The notes under the pieces: generated by a model
Told to the model about the DNA's origin: nothing
What the model saw: only the letters and a program-made list of their open reading frames with translations
Databases searched by the model: none
Made by a program: the position numbers and the translations under genes
Shown: one piece after another, positions 45,450 through 53,233 of the stretch
Layout: every line of letters starts with the position of its first letter
How positions within the stretch are numbered: position 1 is the first letter of the stretch
Assembly: GCF_026004055.1 (NCBI RefSeq)
Contig: NZ_BPIJ01000003.1
Span: 62,001-126,000 of the forward strand
Direction of reading: 5' to 3'
Source of the DNA: Meiothermus sp.
GTDB taxonomy: Bacteria; Deinococcota; Deinococci; Deinococcales; Thermaceae
DNA: 64,000 nucleotides

Positions 45450-46412
45450 ATGGAGTTTGCGCTCAACTTATTGCTGATTGCAGGCGGGGTCGTGCTCTTG
45501 TACTTTGGGGGCGAAGCACTGGTGAAAAACGCGGTGGTGCTGGCCCGTAGCTGGGGCATCCGCACCATGGTGGTGGGCCTGACGGTGGTGGCCTTTGGCA
45601 CCAGCAGCCCCGAGCTAGCAGCCAGTCTGGCGGCGGCGCTCTCGGGGAGCCCGGCCATCGCCATCGGGAATGTGGTGGGTTCCAATATCTTGAATATCCT
45701 GCTCATCCTGGGGGTTACGGCCCTGGTGACGCCCATCCGGGCCCAGGCCCAGTTCATCAAGCGCGAGGTGCCCATCATGATCGGGGCGGCCTTGCTGCTG
45801 TTTTGGTTTTTGTACTTCGACCAGCAGGTAAGCCGCCTCGAGGGGCTTTTATCGGTGGCCTTGTTGGGGCTGTACATCTGGTTCCTGTACCGTAGCAGCG
45901 CGGGCGAAAGCGCCGAGGTGCAGGGCGAGTTCGAACAGGAATACGGCCAGCCGGTCAAGGCAGGCTGGCAGACCTACGGGGGGGTGGTGTTGGGGCTGGT
46001 GCTGCTGGGGGTGGGAGCCCGCCTCCTGACCATGGGGGCGGTGGAGCTGGCTCGGGCTTTTGGGGTTCCCGAGCTTATTATTGGTCTGAGCATCGTGGCC
46101 CTGGGCACCAGCCTGCCGGAGGTGGCCGCCTCCATCATGGCGGCCCTGCGCCGTGAGCCGGACATTGCGCTGGGCAACATCGTGGGCTCCAACATTTTCA
46201 ATATTTTGGGCATCCTGGGCATTACGGCCCTGGTGCAGCCCGTGGGCCTGCCCTGGGAGAGCGTCGCGCGCGATATGTGGGTGATGCTGGGGGCCAGCGT
46301 GCTGTTGTGGCCTTTTTTGGTGACCGGGTTCCGGCTGGGCCGGCGCGAGGGGGGCGTTTTTCTGGGGTTGTATGTGGCCTATGTGGCCTTTCTGATCCGA
46401 ACAACCGCCTAG
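45450..46412 (+). CDS. Sodium/calcium antiporter (CaCA family, YrbG-like)
   Basis: A 320-residue membrane antiporter with about ten helices in two inverted halves. The two alpha repeats are diagnostic: FGTSSPELAASLAAAL with GNVVGSNILNILLILG, and LGTSLPEVAASIMAAL with GNIVGSNIFNILGILG. A cytoplasmic loop near residues 145-170 is acidic (GESAEVQGEFEQEYG). It probably moves Ca2+ outwards for Na+ or H+. The TAG stop lies inside the CTAG next to element A3. Confidence 0.93.
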   Translation: MEFALNLLLIAGGVVLLYFGGEALVKNAVVLARSWGIRTMVVGLTVVAFGTSSPELAASLAAALSGSPAIAIGNVVGSNILNILLILGVTALVTPIRAQAQFIKREVPIMIGAALLLFWFLYFDQQVSRLEGLLSVALLGLYIWFLYRSSAGESAEVQGEFEQEYGQPVKAGWQTYGGVVLGLVLLGVGARLLTMGAVELARAFGVPELIIGLSIVALGTSLPEVAASIMAALRREPDIALGNIVGSNIFNILGILGITALVQPVGLPWESVARDMWVMLGASVLLWPFLVTGFRLGRREGGVFLGLYVAYVAFLIRTTA

Positions 46413-46750
46413 TGGTCTGGTAACTAAATTTCCGAAGTTTTGTACCTCACACCGAATACATCGTTGTAGAGATTCCATCCCACTTCGGCCCCCGAGATGG
46501 CCTAAAAACGCCCTCCCTACCGCGTAGGGAGGGTGGGGGAGGGTATCAGGCAAGGCCCCCAATCCGCTGCGTGAAGGGCCAGGTCAGCCACCCCACCTGG
46601 CCTCCCCTACGCAGTAGGGGAGGAAAGGGGCGAAGCGGGGTGGGGTGCTTTTTGCATGACCGTACAGGCAAGGCACCGAAGGCCCAGGTTTACGAGACAC
46701 GGCGCGTTCTGAAGGCTAAACCCCATACTGCGTATTTTGTTACCAGACCA
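46413..46750 (-). mobile_element. Miniature element A, copy 3 (338 bp, inverted)
   Basis: Exactly 338 bp, opposite orientation to the other copies. It begins on the base after the antiporter stop codon; CTAG (46409-46412) flanks it on the left, CTAA (46751-46754) on the right. The terminator-like hairpin is near the antiporter end (about 46510-46535), in the minus orientation. Confidence 0.87.
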
Positions 46751-46755
46751 CTAAA

Positions 46756-46957
46756 TGGTCTAGTAACAAAGTATGTGACCCCACTTCTCCCGTCATTGCG
46801 AGCATCCGCAGGATGCGAAGCAATCCAGAATCCCTGGCCTGGCCAGCCTGCACAAGGTTATTTGGATTGCTTCGTCGGCGGGGGCCTCCTCGCAATGACA
46901 AGGGGCTCACATTTGGATTTGTAAGGGCAAAGTGACGTAAATTAGCTTTCCAGACTA
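46756..46957 (+). mobile_element. Miniature element B, copy 3
   Basis: A 202-bp element with left end TGGTCTAGTAACAAAG, the GTCATTGCGAG...CTCGCAATGAC palindromic core, and right end CTTTCCAGACTA, followed by CTAG (46958-46961), which carries the holA stop. The most complete B copy in the window. Elements A3 and B3 together are flanked by CTAG on both outer sides, as are A1 and B1. Confidence 0.78.
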
Positions 46958-47896
46958 CTAGCGCGGTACGGGCTGATGAATATGGGCCAGGGCTGCTATA
47001 GCCCGCTCCAAGGCCAGGCGCATATCCCGGCCGGTTTTGGCCGCCTCCTCGGCTTCCATCAGGATTTCCAGGGCCTGGGTAACGGCCTCGCCGGTCAGTT
47101 TTTTGGCCAGCAGCAGGGTCTGTTTGGCCGCATAGGGGTGCATGCCCAGGGCGCTGGCCGCCGTCCCCTCTCCCATTAGGGGGTCGTCCTGCAACAGCGC
47201 CCAAGCTCTGGCCACCCGCACATACTGCCAGGAAAGTGCACCCAAAATCCGCAGGGGATCTTCGCCCCGCTCGAGCAAAGCGCGGGCATATTTGAAGGCC
47301 TGGGCGGGCTTGCCCTCGGTGGTCGCACGCACCAGATCGAAGCCGGAAATGGGAGTGTCCAGGGCTGCTAGGGCCTGTACCTTCTCGAGCGTCAGCGGCG
47401 GCGAGGCCAGGCAGAGTTTTTGCAGCTCCTGGTCGAGGGCCTCCAGGCCCATGGCGGGGTTCTCGGCGCTGCCCTTGCCCCCTACCAAGCCCGCCAGGTA
47501 CGAGGCGATGGCCCCCGGTAGCTTCAGGTCGTAGTGGCGGGCGCGGTTGACGACCCAGTTGATCATCTCCTTGGGGCCGGGGGTGGGGTGGTCGCGCTTC
47601 TGGGCCTTGTCGGCGTACCACTTGCTGCGGGCTGCCGTGGGGCGGGGATCGAGCAACAACACCACTGCATCCGATGGCAGCCCTTCCAACACTTCCTTAA
47701 GGGGTTTCCAGTCGGCCTCGCTCAGGTCGCGCAGGTCTACCAAAGCCCCGCCGGGGCCAAACAGCCCCCCACCAGCCTCCTGGGCCACCAGGGCGGGCTC
47801 GGGGGGCATCAGGCGGGGGGCCAGGCCCTGCAAACGGGCCTCTTGCAGCAGGGCCTCACGGGCCAGAAAGCTGTCGCCGGTAAAAACCTGAATCAT
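46958..47896 (-). CDS. holA: DNA polymerase III delta subunit
   Basis: Clamp-loader subunit that opens the sliding clamp. From the ATG at 47896 (MIQVFTGDSFLAREALLQEA) it has 312 residues, the normal length. Recognised by the delta-family N-terminus, LVDLRDLSEADWKPL, GAIASYLAGLVGGKGSAENP-like DNA-binding helix region and the C-terminal collar helices (LGMHPYAAKQTLLLAKKLTG). A longer open frame upstream has no homology and crosses repeats. The TAG stop lies in CTAG at the edge of element B3. Confidence 0.88.
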   Translation of the reverse strand: MIQVFTGDSFLAREALLQEARLQGLAPRLMPPEPALVAQEAGGGLFGPGGALVDLRDLSEADWKPLKEVLEGLPSDAVVLLLDPRPTAARSKWYADKAQKRDHPTPGPKEMINWVVNRARHYDLKLPGAIASYLAGLVGGKGSAENPAMGLEALDQELQKLCLASPPLTLEKVQALAALDTPISGFDLVRATTEGKPAQAFKYARALLERGEDPLRILGALSWQYVRVARAWALLQDDPLMGEGTAASALGMHPYAAKQTLLLAKKLTGEAVTQALEILMEAEEAAKTGRDMRLALERAIAALAHIHQPVPR

Positions 47897-47943
47897 GCCT
47901 AGGGGCAGGATACCAGAGGGGGACGCAGGGGTCAGGGAATAAT

Positions 47944-47973
47944 CGCACTCTTCACAGAGGTGGTCGCCCACGA
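47944..47973 (+). repeat. Dispersed repeat E, copy 2
   Basis: Matches 17581-17610 in 26 of 30 positions (shared CTCTTCACAGA and CGCCCACGA). Together with repeats C2 and D2 it fills the 320-bp gap upstream of holA. No gene seen there. Confidence 0.55.
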
Positions 47974-48048
47974 GAACATGCGTCTGGGCTCGGCCCACGG
48001 GGGCTTGGGTTTCGAGTTTCCAGGCAGCCCCTGTTCCGTCCGGGACTA

Positions 48049-48175
48049 ATACCAGATTCGGGTAGTTCGTCACCGAATGGTGGCGAACTACCCCGACCGA
48101 AGGGAGTGCTCTAGGATTCAAAAAGATAGCCCCCAGGGTTGTTTGTTTTGAAGAGTATCTTTTTGAATCCGGTAT
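48049..48175 (+). repeat. Repeat C, copy 2 (inverted relative to copy 1)
   Basis: A 127-bp unit, ATACCAGATTC at the left and GAATCCGGTAT at the right. It contains the 14-bp stem at 48061-48092 (GGTAGTTCGTCACC, loop GAAT, with one G-U pair) and the 15-bp inverted repeat GGATTCAAAAAGATA (48114-48128) / TATCTTTTTGAATCC (48156-48170). Compared with copy 1 the stem shows a paired T-A to G-C change, which supports structure at the RNA or hairpin-DNA level. Confidence 0.8.
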
Positions 48176-48179
48176 AAGT

Positions 48180-48220
48180 TCTTGAAGTCGGATGGCTCAA
48201 AGTATGCAAAGAGCGCTCTA
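48180..48220 (+). repeat. Dispersed repeat D, copy 2
   Basis: TCTTGAAGTCGGATGGCTCA and onward to AAAGAGCGCTCTAG; the complement of 12741-12782 is similar. Its last bases include the TAG stop of the DUF4160 gene. Confidence 0.55.
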
Positions 48221-48577
48221 GACCACGGGCTCGAGCGCCGTTGGTTCAGGTGTGGGCTCGAGCGGCGCCGGCGACCCATCAGAGGGAACGGGTTTAGGCC
48301 CGTGCTTGTCGGGTTTTTCGGCCTCCGGTTTGACCCCCTGGGTGACGGCATATTCCCACCAGAGCTGCAAAAGCTGGGGCTCGAGGTCTGTGACCATGCC
48401 CTGCAAGCGGGTCAGCTCGTTGCGGGCAAAACCACTGTTGACCACCACGCCAACAGGCTTCAGGGTGAACTTGGCCCAGGTTTCGCCATCGCGAGTCACG
48501 AAGATGTGCGGTTTTTCCTGGGCGCTGCCCGACTTGACATAGAAGCGGAAACCACCGCGGCGCATAAGGGTCAGCAT
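48218..48577 (-). CDS. DUF4160-like domain protein with proline-rich tail
   Basis: A 119-residue protein from the ATG at 48577. Residues 6-75 (RRGGFRFYVKSGSAQEKPHI, KFTLKPVGVVVNSGFARNEL, LEPQLLQLWWEY) fit the DUF4160 fold of small, often toxin-antitoxin-associated proteins. The last 40 residues are rich in proline, lysine and glutamate (PEAEKPDKHGPKPVPSDGSP) and look disordered. The upstream extension overlaps the TRAP gene and is rejected. Function unknown. Confidence 0.72.
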   Translation of the reverse strand: MLTLMRRGGFRFYVKSGSAQEKPHIFVTRDGETWAKFTLKPVGVVVNSGFARNELTRLQGMVTDLEPQLLQLWWEYAVTQGVKPEAEKPDKHGPKPVPSDGSPAPLEPTPEPTALEPVV

Positions 48578-48638
48578 GGCCCCAATTGTACCCCGCCGGC
48601 TCGAGAACCGCGGTGCTTCTTGACCAGGCTCGAGGCCC

Positions 48639-50996
48639 CTAGTCTGCGGCTTGAGGACGTGCCTTCTGCTCGCCCCGCAAAAAGAACAAGAGCCCCAGAG
48701 CAAAGGGAATAAAAGCCATCCACAGGTTGGGGTAGGGGTAGAAGAGGGCCAAAGCCAGCAGGCCCATCACCCAGCTCTCCCAGCGCCGGAGCGGGTGGCG
48801 GGTGTAGCCCACCGTAGCTGCGGCCAGGAAGATAATGGCCACGGCAGTGAAGAAGAAGCGCTCGAGGATGATGAGCCAGCCCTCGAGGCCCGGCACACTC
48901 TGTAGCACGGGTAGGATTAAAAGGCCCGTTCCGGTGAAGGAGAGCAGGAAGAAAAACCCGATGATGTACTTGGCCAAGGCCACCCGCGCCGCGTAGACCC
49001 CGGTCAGGAGGGGGTTGGTCTTGAAGACCGAGGCCGCGGCGTACCCCGAAAGGGCCACCGGCGGGGTCACGTCGGCCAGCACCGCGTAGTAGAAGAGGAA
49101 CATGTGGGTGGCCAGGGTGGCGGCCAGCACCGCCTGCTGAGGCTCGAGGCCGTACCCCTGGAAGTTGGCCGCAGCAATCTTGATGATGGCCGGAGCCGTT
49201 AGCGAGGCGGTGAGCACGTAGGTGGCGGTAGGGGGCACCCCCATCCCCAGCACCAGGCTGAAAAAGGCGGTCACCAAGGTAGCCAGCAGCAGACTCTCCC
49301 CCGAGACCTGGCCCAAGAAGATGGAGAACTTGGAGGGCAGGCCGGTAATGACCATCATCCCGAAGATCAGGTTGGCCGCCACGATGGCCGAACCGATGGG
49401 AATAAGCTGGCGGAAACCCTCCACCAGGCCCTGGGCGATGGGCTCCACAGCCTCCCGCAGCCTTCCGCTGGCCGCGGCGGGGTAGAAGAAAGTGCCCAGC
49501 AAAAGCCCCAGCACCGCCAGGGTGAGCGAGAGCACCGGGATGTTGCCCAGGTTCCAGCCCATCAGGAGGGGCAGCAGGGCCCCCAACAGGGCCAGGCCCA
49601 CCCCCAAAGGCAGCCCCCGCCGGTAGGCCGGGCTCCGCATGGCCTCGCTGAGGGCCGCAGGGCGCAGGGTGGGGTCGAGGTAGCAGATGACCACGAAGGC
49701 CAGGGCGGCCAGATAGACCGCGGTGGCCACCTCGCTCCCCAAGAAGAGCATGACCACAATCAGCAGAATGGGGACGAAGATGGTGCTGTAGCGCAGCGCA
49801 TAGCGCCGGCCCAGGGCGATGTCGGCCCCCACCGGGGGCAGCTTGGCCTTGCGGGCGTAGAACTCGTTGAAGGTCAGGATGCCGAGCAAATAGAGCAGCA
49901 TGGGCCCCAGGGCCATCACCACCACCCACAGGTAGCTAATCTGCAGGATTTCCACCATCACAAACGCGATGCTGCCCAGCACCGGCGGGGTGATGAGGGC
50001 GATGGTGCCGGCGGTGGCCACCAGCCCGGCGGCGATCATCCGGTCGTAGTTGGCCTTCTCGTAGAGGGGCTTGGTCAGGGTGGCCACGAACTGGGTGTCG
50101 GCGGCCCCCGAGCCGCTGAACATGCCCATGAAGACCGAGGCAATCCCGGTGACCCGGCCTGGGGTCTGGGGGGTGCGGCCCACCAGGGAGAGAGCCATAT
50201 TGGCCACCACCTTGCCCAGGCCCAAGGCCCCGATCAGGCCCGAGAGGATGGTGAAGTAGACGATGTACTTGGCCGAGACCCCGGTGATGAGACCGTAGAT
50301 GCCGGCCTCGGTCTCGTTGTAGGTCTTGCCTAATATCAGGTCGATGCCGTTTTTGGCCCCCTGGAAGGTACCGGGCACGTACTGGCCGTACATGTTGTAG
50401 GTGAGGAAGACCAGCACCAGCGAGGGCATCACCGGGCCCAAAAGCCGGCTCACCAGCCCCAACACCAGAATAATGACGGTAAAGGACATGCTCATGTCCC
50501 AGCCCGCCGGGATAACCGCCCGGTTGACCAGCTCCTCGTAGTAGCGCACCTGGTAGGCCCAGGGGGCAATAGCCAGAAGCGCCGCGGCCACATCGCCATA
50601 GCGGCGTAGGGCAGGCAAAAGCGCCGGCAGCACCGCCAGGGCCCAGGCCAGCGTGCCCACCAGCCGGCCCGCCAGGGGTATCTCCACCCCCGGCACGTTG
50701 GGCACCCAGAAGGTGTAGAGGAAGGGCAGGGTGAGGAGGGCGAAAACCCAGGAACCCAGGGTGCGTCTGGCCCCTGGGAGGCGGGAAGTGATGAGGTAGC
50801 CCGCCACCAGCAGCAAGAGCACGTGGGTAGCCCGCCGTAGCTGCACCTGATCCAGGATGCCGATGTCCAGTCGGCTCAGGGGGGTGAAGGGGTGGAGCAC
50901 CAGGTACAGGCTAAACAACGCGCCCACCAGCAGGACAAACCAGATAACCCGGCCCATGCGGGTGGTGCGACCGGTGGCGTCTTGGGGTATTTCCAT
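48639..50996 (-). CDS. TRAP transporter permease, fused 4TM-12TM (TAXI type)
   Basis: A 785-residue inner-membrane protein that combines the small and large TRAP permease subunits, as typical of TAXI-TRAP systems; about eighteen transmembrane segments. Diagnostic blocks: SVFMGMFSGSGAADTQFVAT, AAGLVATAGTIALITPPVLG, GMGVPPTATYVLTASLTAPA and LFYYAVLADVTPPVALSGYA. It is downstream of the TAXI receptor gene but separated by a terminator and a 140-bp gap, so receptor and permease levels may differ. Substrates of this class are often dicarboxylates or glutamate-like acids. Confidence 0.92.
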   Translation of the reverse strand: MEIPQDATGRTTRMGRVIWFVLLVGALFSLYLVLHPFTPLSRLDIGILDQVQLRRATHVLLLLVAGYLITSRLPGARRTLGSWVFALLTLPFLYTFWVPNVPGVEIPLAGRLVGTLAWALAVLPALLPALRRYGDVAAALLAIAPWAYQVRYYEELVNRAVIPAGWDMSMSFTVIILVLGLVSRLLGPVMPSLVLVFLTYNMYGQYVPGTFQGAKNGIDLILGKTYNETEAGIYGLITGVSAKYIVYFTILSGLIGALGLGKVVANMALSLVGRTPQTPGRVTGIASVFMGMFSGSGAADTQFVATLTKPLYEKANYDRMIAAGLVATAGTIALITPPVLGSIAFVMVEILQISYLWVVVMALGPMLLYLLGILTFNEFYARKAKLPPVGADIALGRRYALRYSTIFVPILLIVVMLFLGSEVATAVYLAALAFVVICYLDPTLRPAALSEAMRSPAYRRGLPLGVGLALLGALLPLLMGWNLGNIPVLSLTLAVLGLLLGTFFYPAAASGRLREAVEPIAQGLVEGFRQLIPIGSAIVAANLIFGMMVITGLPSKFSIFLGQVSGESLLLATLVTAFFSLVLGMGVPPTATYVLTASLTAPAIIKIAAANFQGYGLEPQQAVLAATLATHMFLFYYAVLADVTPPVALSGYAAASVFKTNPLLTGVYAARVALAKYIIGFFFLLSFTGTGLLILPVLQSVPGLEGWLIILERFFFTAVAIIFLAAATVGYTRHPLRRWESWVMGLLALALFYPYPNLWMAFIPFALGLLFFLRGEQKARPQAAD

Positions 50997-51092
50997 AGCG
51001 AAACCTCTGGGCGATGTCTTGCGGGATTATATAGGCTAGAACCCTTACAGGTAAGAGCCAAGTGCAAGGGAGCAAGCTGTTTCTTCTCCAAG

Positions 51093-51120
51093 AAAAAGCT
51101 CCCCCACCGGGTGAGGGAGC
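51093..51120 (-). terminator. Rho-independent terminator after the TAXI receptor gene
   Basis: On the minus strand GCTCCCTCACC / GGTGGGGGAGC followed by TTTTTC, 18 bp after the receptor stop. Likely partial termination, giving more receptor than permease. Confidence 0.8.
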
Positions 51121-51137
51121 GCGCACAGCAGGGTGGC

Positions 51138-52139
51138 CTAGCGGATGGCCCCTACCTCACGCAGGTAGCGCACCGCGCCTGGGTGGAAAGGAACCAACGT
51201 CTTCTGGTTGTAGAGGTCTACGGTGTTCTTGAGGGTGGTATCGCGGGCCGCAGCGGTGGCGGTAACCAGGGTCTGCAGGTTGCCAAAGACCGCTTTCATA
51301 ATGGCCGCGGCCAGGTCGTCGGGCATGGAGGCCGGGCAGAGGAAAACGTTACCGGTGAAGAGGGCAAACACATCGTCCTTGGTACCGTAGGCCGACTTGG
51401 GCAACTTGCCGGTGGAGATGATGCCGGGGAACTCTTTGAGCAAAAGCTGGGCGGTGGGGCCGGTACGGGGGGAGTCTACCAACTTGATCTGATCGCCCTT
51501 GCGGGCCAGGCTCTGGGCCAGCTCGACCACGCTCGAGGTCGGCACCCCACCCACCCAGAAGTAGGCGTCGATGGTGCCTTCGGAAAGGGCCTTGGCCGAC
51601 TCCGCGGCGGGCAGGCGCTCGCGCTTGGCAAACTCCCGCACGTCCACCCCCGCCCCCTTGAGCACCAGCAGGGCCAGGTTTTCGGTGGAGGAACCCGGCT
51701 GGCCGGTAGAGACCCGCTTACCACGCAGGTCGCCCACAAACTTGATGCCCGATTTCTCGGTGGTCACAATGTGGATCAGGCTCGGGTACATGTAGAACAT
51801 GATGCGCTGCATATCGGCTTTGCGCTGGGCAAAGCGCGGCTCCTCGCCGGTGTAGGTCACCAGGGCCGAGTCGGTGGTGGCCAGGGCGCAGTAGTAGGTA
51901 CGCGAGCCGGGGTCGGTGCGGTCGCGCAGCAAGAGCAGGTTGTCGTAGGAGCCGCCGGTCTGCTGGGCGGTGGCGTCGGCCACGCCGGCTTCGGTCAGAA
52001 TTTTGGCAATGGCTTGTCCATAAAAGAAGAACACCCCGCCCGTGCTACCCGTGGGTATAACCACCCGGGGGCGTTGCTGGGCCAGGGCAGTGCCGAACAC
52101 CAGCACCAAGCCAATTACAAACAGTTTCCACAGTTTCAT
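51138..52139 (-). CDS. TAXI family TRAP transporter solute-binding protein
   Basis: Periplasmic receptor of 333 residues with a signal peptide (MKLWKLFVIGLVLVFGTALA, cleavage near AQQ). The mature start RVVIPTGSTGGVFFFYGQAI, QQTGGSYDNLLLLRDR and FVGDLRGKRVSTGQPGSSTE are TAXI signatures; FWVGGVPTSSV and FLCPASMPDDLAAAIM follow. The ATG at 52139 has AGGAGG at good spacing; 18 residues upstream are not homologous. First gene of the operon, divergent from an FCD regulator. Confidence 0.93.
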   Translation of the reverse strand: MKLWKLFVIGLVLVFGTALAQQRPRVVIPTGSTGGVFFFYGQAIAKILTEAGVADATAQQTGGSYDNLLLLRDRTDPGSRTYYCALATTDSALVTYTGEEPRFAQRKADMQRIMFYMYPSLIHIVTTEKSGIKFVGDLRGKRVSTGQPGSSTENLALLVLKGAGVDVREFAKRERLPAAESAKALSEGTIDAYFWVGGVPTSSVVELAQSLARKGDQIKLVDSPRTGPTAQLLLKEFPGIISTGKLPKSAYGTKDDVFALFTGNVFLCPASMPDDLAAAIMKAVFGNLQTLVTATAAARDTTLKNTVDLYNQKTLVPFHPGAVRYLREVGAIR

Positions 52140-52240
52140 TGACAAACCTCCTGAAGACCGGATCAAAACGGCATAACCAAACACCCCAAACACCGCTTTA
52201 GCCCGGTGCTTTGGGTTATGCTTCCGGTTGTGGCCAGTTT

Positions 52241-52260
52241 ACATATTACATGTAACGTGT
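52241..52260. promoter_or_regulatory. Palindromic operator between TAXI operon and FCD regulator
   Basis: TTACATGTAA (52246-52255) is a perfect palindrome, enlarged by outer ACA...TGT to 20 bp (52241-52260). FCD regulators often bind short palindromes of this kind. It lies 102 bp before the receptor ATG. Confidence 0.55.
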
Positions 52261-52445
52261 CAAGGGGCAGACGTCATAATGCCCGCAGCCGGCGCAATCT
52301 GAAGCGTAAAGTTGAAGTAAAAGCCGATTGTGTTCTATAAGCCCGCAGCCGAAGTCCCTCCTCCTGGGGCCGGGGACTTGCGGCTTCAACCATTGGCCCA
52401 ATAAATTTTGGATAGCCAACATAGCCAACTCTGCCCTGACGGTTT

Positions 52446-53114
52446 ATGAAGCCTCGAGCCAGACTGCAATCCGAACGCCTTGCCGACAAGGCCTATGCGC
52501 TGTTACGCACCCAGATTCTGAAGGGGGCGTTGCCGCCCGGCCACGCCCTGAGCGTCCCCGAGCTATCCCGCCTGTTGGGGGTCTCGCGCAGCCCGGTGCG
52601 TGAAGCCGTGCTGCAGCTCGTGGCCGATGGATTGGCCCAGGAGGAAGCTCACAAGGGGGCGGTGGTGGCCCATTTCGGCCTCCAGGATGCACTGCAAATC
52701 CTGGAGGTCAGGGAGGTGCTGGAGGTAGCCTCGGTGCGGCTGGGCGCGGCCCGGGCCACCGCCCAAGACCTGACTCGACTCAAGCAGGTGCTGCAAGCCC
52801 AGGCCAAAACTCTCCAGGAGGGCGACCTCGCAGGTTATCAGGCCACCGACCTTCAGTTTCACAAACTGCTGGGCCGCCTGAGCCATAACCCCGTGCTGGA
52901 GCGGATGGTGGGGCTACTCAAGGATCAGTCGCACCTGGCGCTGGAATTGGCGGCCCGTAGCCTGGCCCAGCTCGAGCAAGGACTCCACGAAAACCAAGAA
53001 GTGCTGGAGGCGCTCGAGGCCCGCAACGCGAAAGAGGCCAGCCAAGCCATTCTCAAACACTTCGGGCGCATCCGGGAAAGCCTGGAGGGTCGGCTGGCAG
53101 CAAGTACAAAATAG
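52446..53114 (+). CDS. GntR family regulator, FCD (FadR) subfamily
   Basis: A 222-residue regulator. The winged helix (SERLADKAYALLRTQILKGA, LSRLLGVSRSPVREAVLQLV) occupies residues 8-75; the FCD ligand-binding bundle follows with the metal-type residues D-x-x-x-H in ATDLQFHKLLG and a later histidine in LHENQEVLEALE and KHFGRI. It is divergent from the TAXI-TRAP operon with a palindrome between, so it most likely controls that transporter in response to its substrate. Confidence 0.92.
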   Translation: MKPRARLQSERLADKAYALLRTQILKGALPPGHALSVPELSRLLGVSRSPVREAVLQLVADGLAQEEAHKGAVVAHFGLQDALQILEVREVLEVASVRLGAARATAQDLTRLKQVLQAQAKTLQEGDLAGYQATDLQFHKLLGRLSHNPVLERMVGLLKDQSHLALELAARSLAQLEQGLHENQEVLEALEARNAKEASQAILKHFGRIRESLEGRLAASTK

Positions 53115-53195
53115 CGGGTGAGCGACCATTACTGGGAACAAACCCCTCAAAACAAGATTCAACTCCCCTTTCGGCAAAAGATCTTGGCCGGTATG

Positions 53196-53215
53196 AACTG
53201 ACCCGCCGGTCAGTT
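53196..53215 (+). promoter_or_regulatory. TetR-type operator upstream of the MFS exporter
   Basis: A perfect inverted repeat AACTGACC N4 GGTCAGTT, 18 bp before the GTG start of the exporter. This is the typical form of TetR-family operators. The repressor is not visible nearby. Confidence 0.65.
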
Positions 53216-53233
53216 TGGGGGTATGATGGGCCG

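Noticed and set aside
45290-45958. 222-residue minus-strand frame opposite the antiporter gene
   Set aside because: The plus strand encodes a clear CaCA antiporter with both alpha repeats; the antisense frame has no homology.
46740-47621. 293-residue minus-strand frame over element B3 and holA
   Set aside because: Shadow of holA in another frame; composition is Gly/Arg/Pro-rich as expected from frame-shifted GC-rich coding DNA.
47897-48121. Upstream extension of holA to 387 residues
   Set aside because: The added part crosses repeats E and C and lacks homology; the ATG at 47896 starts the conserved delta-subunit N-terminus.
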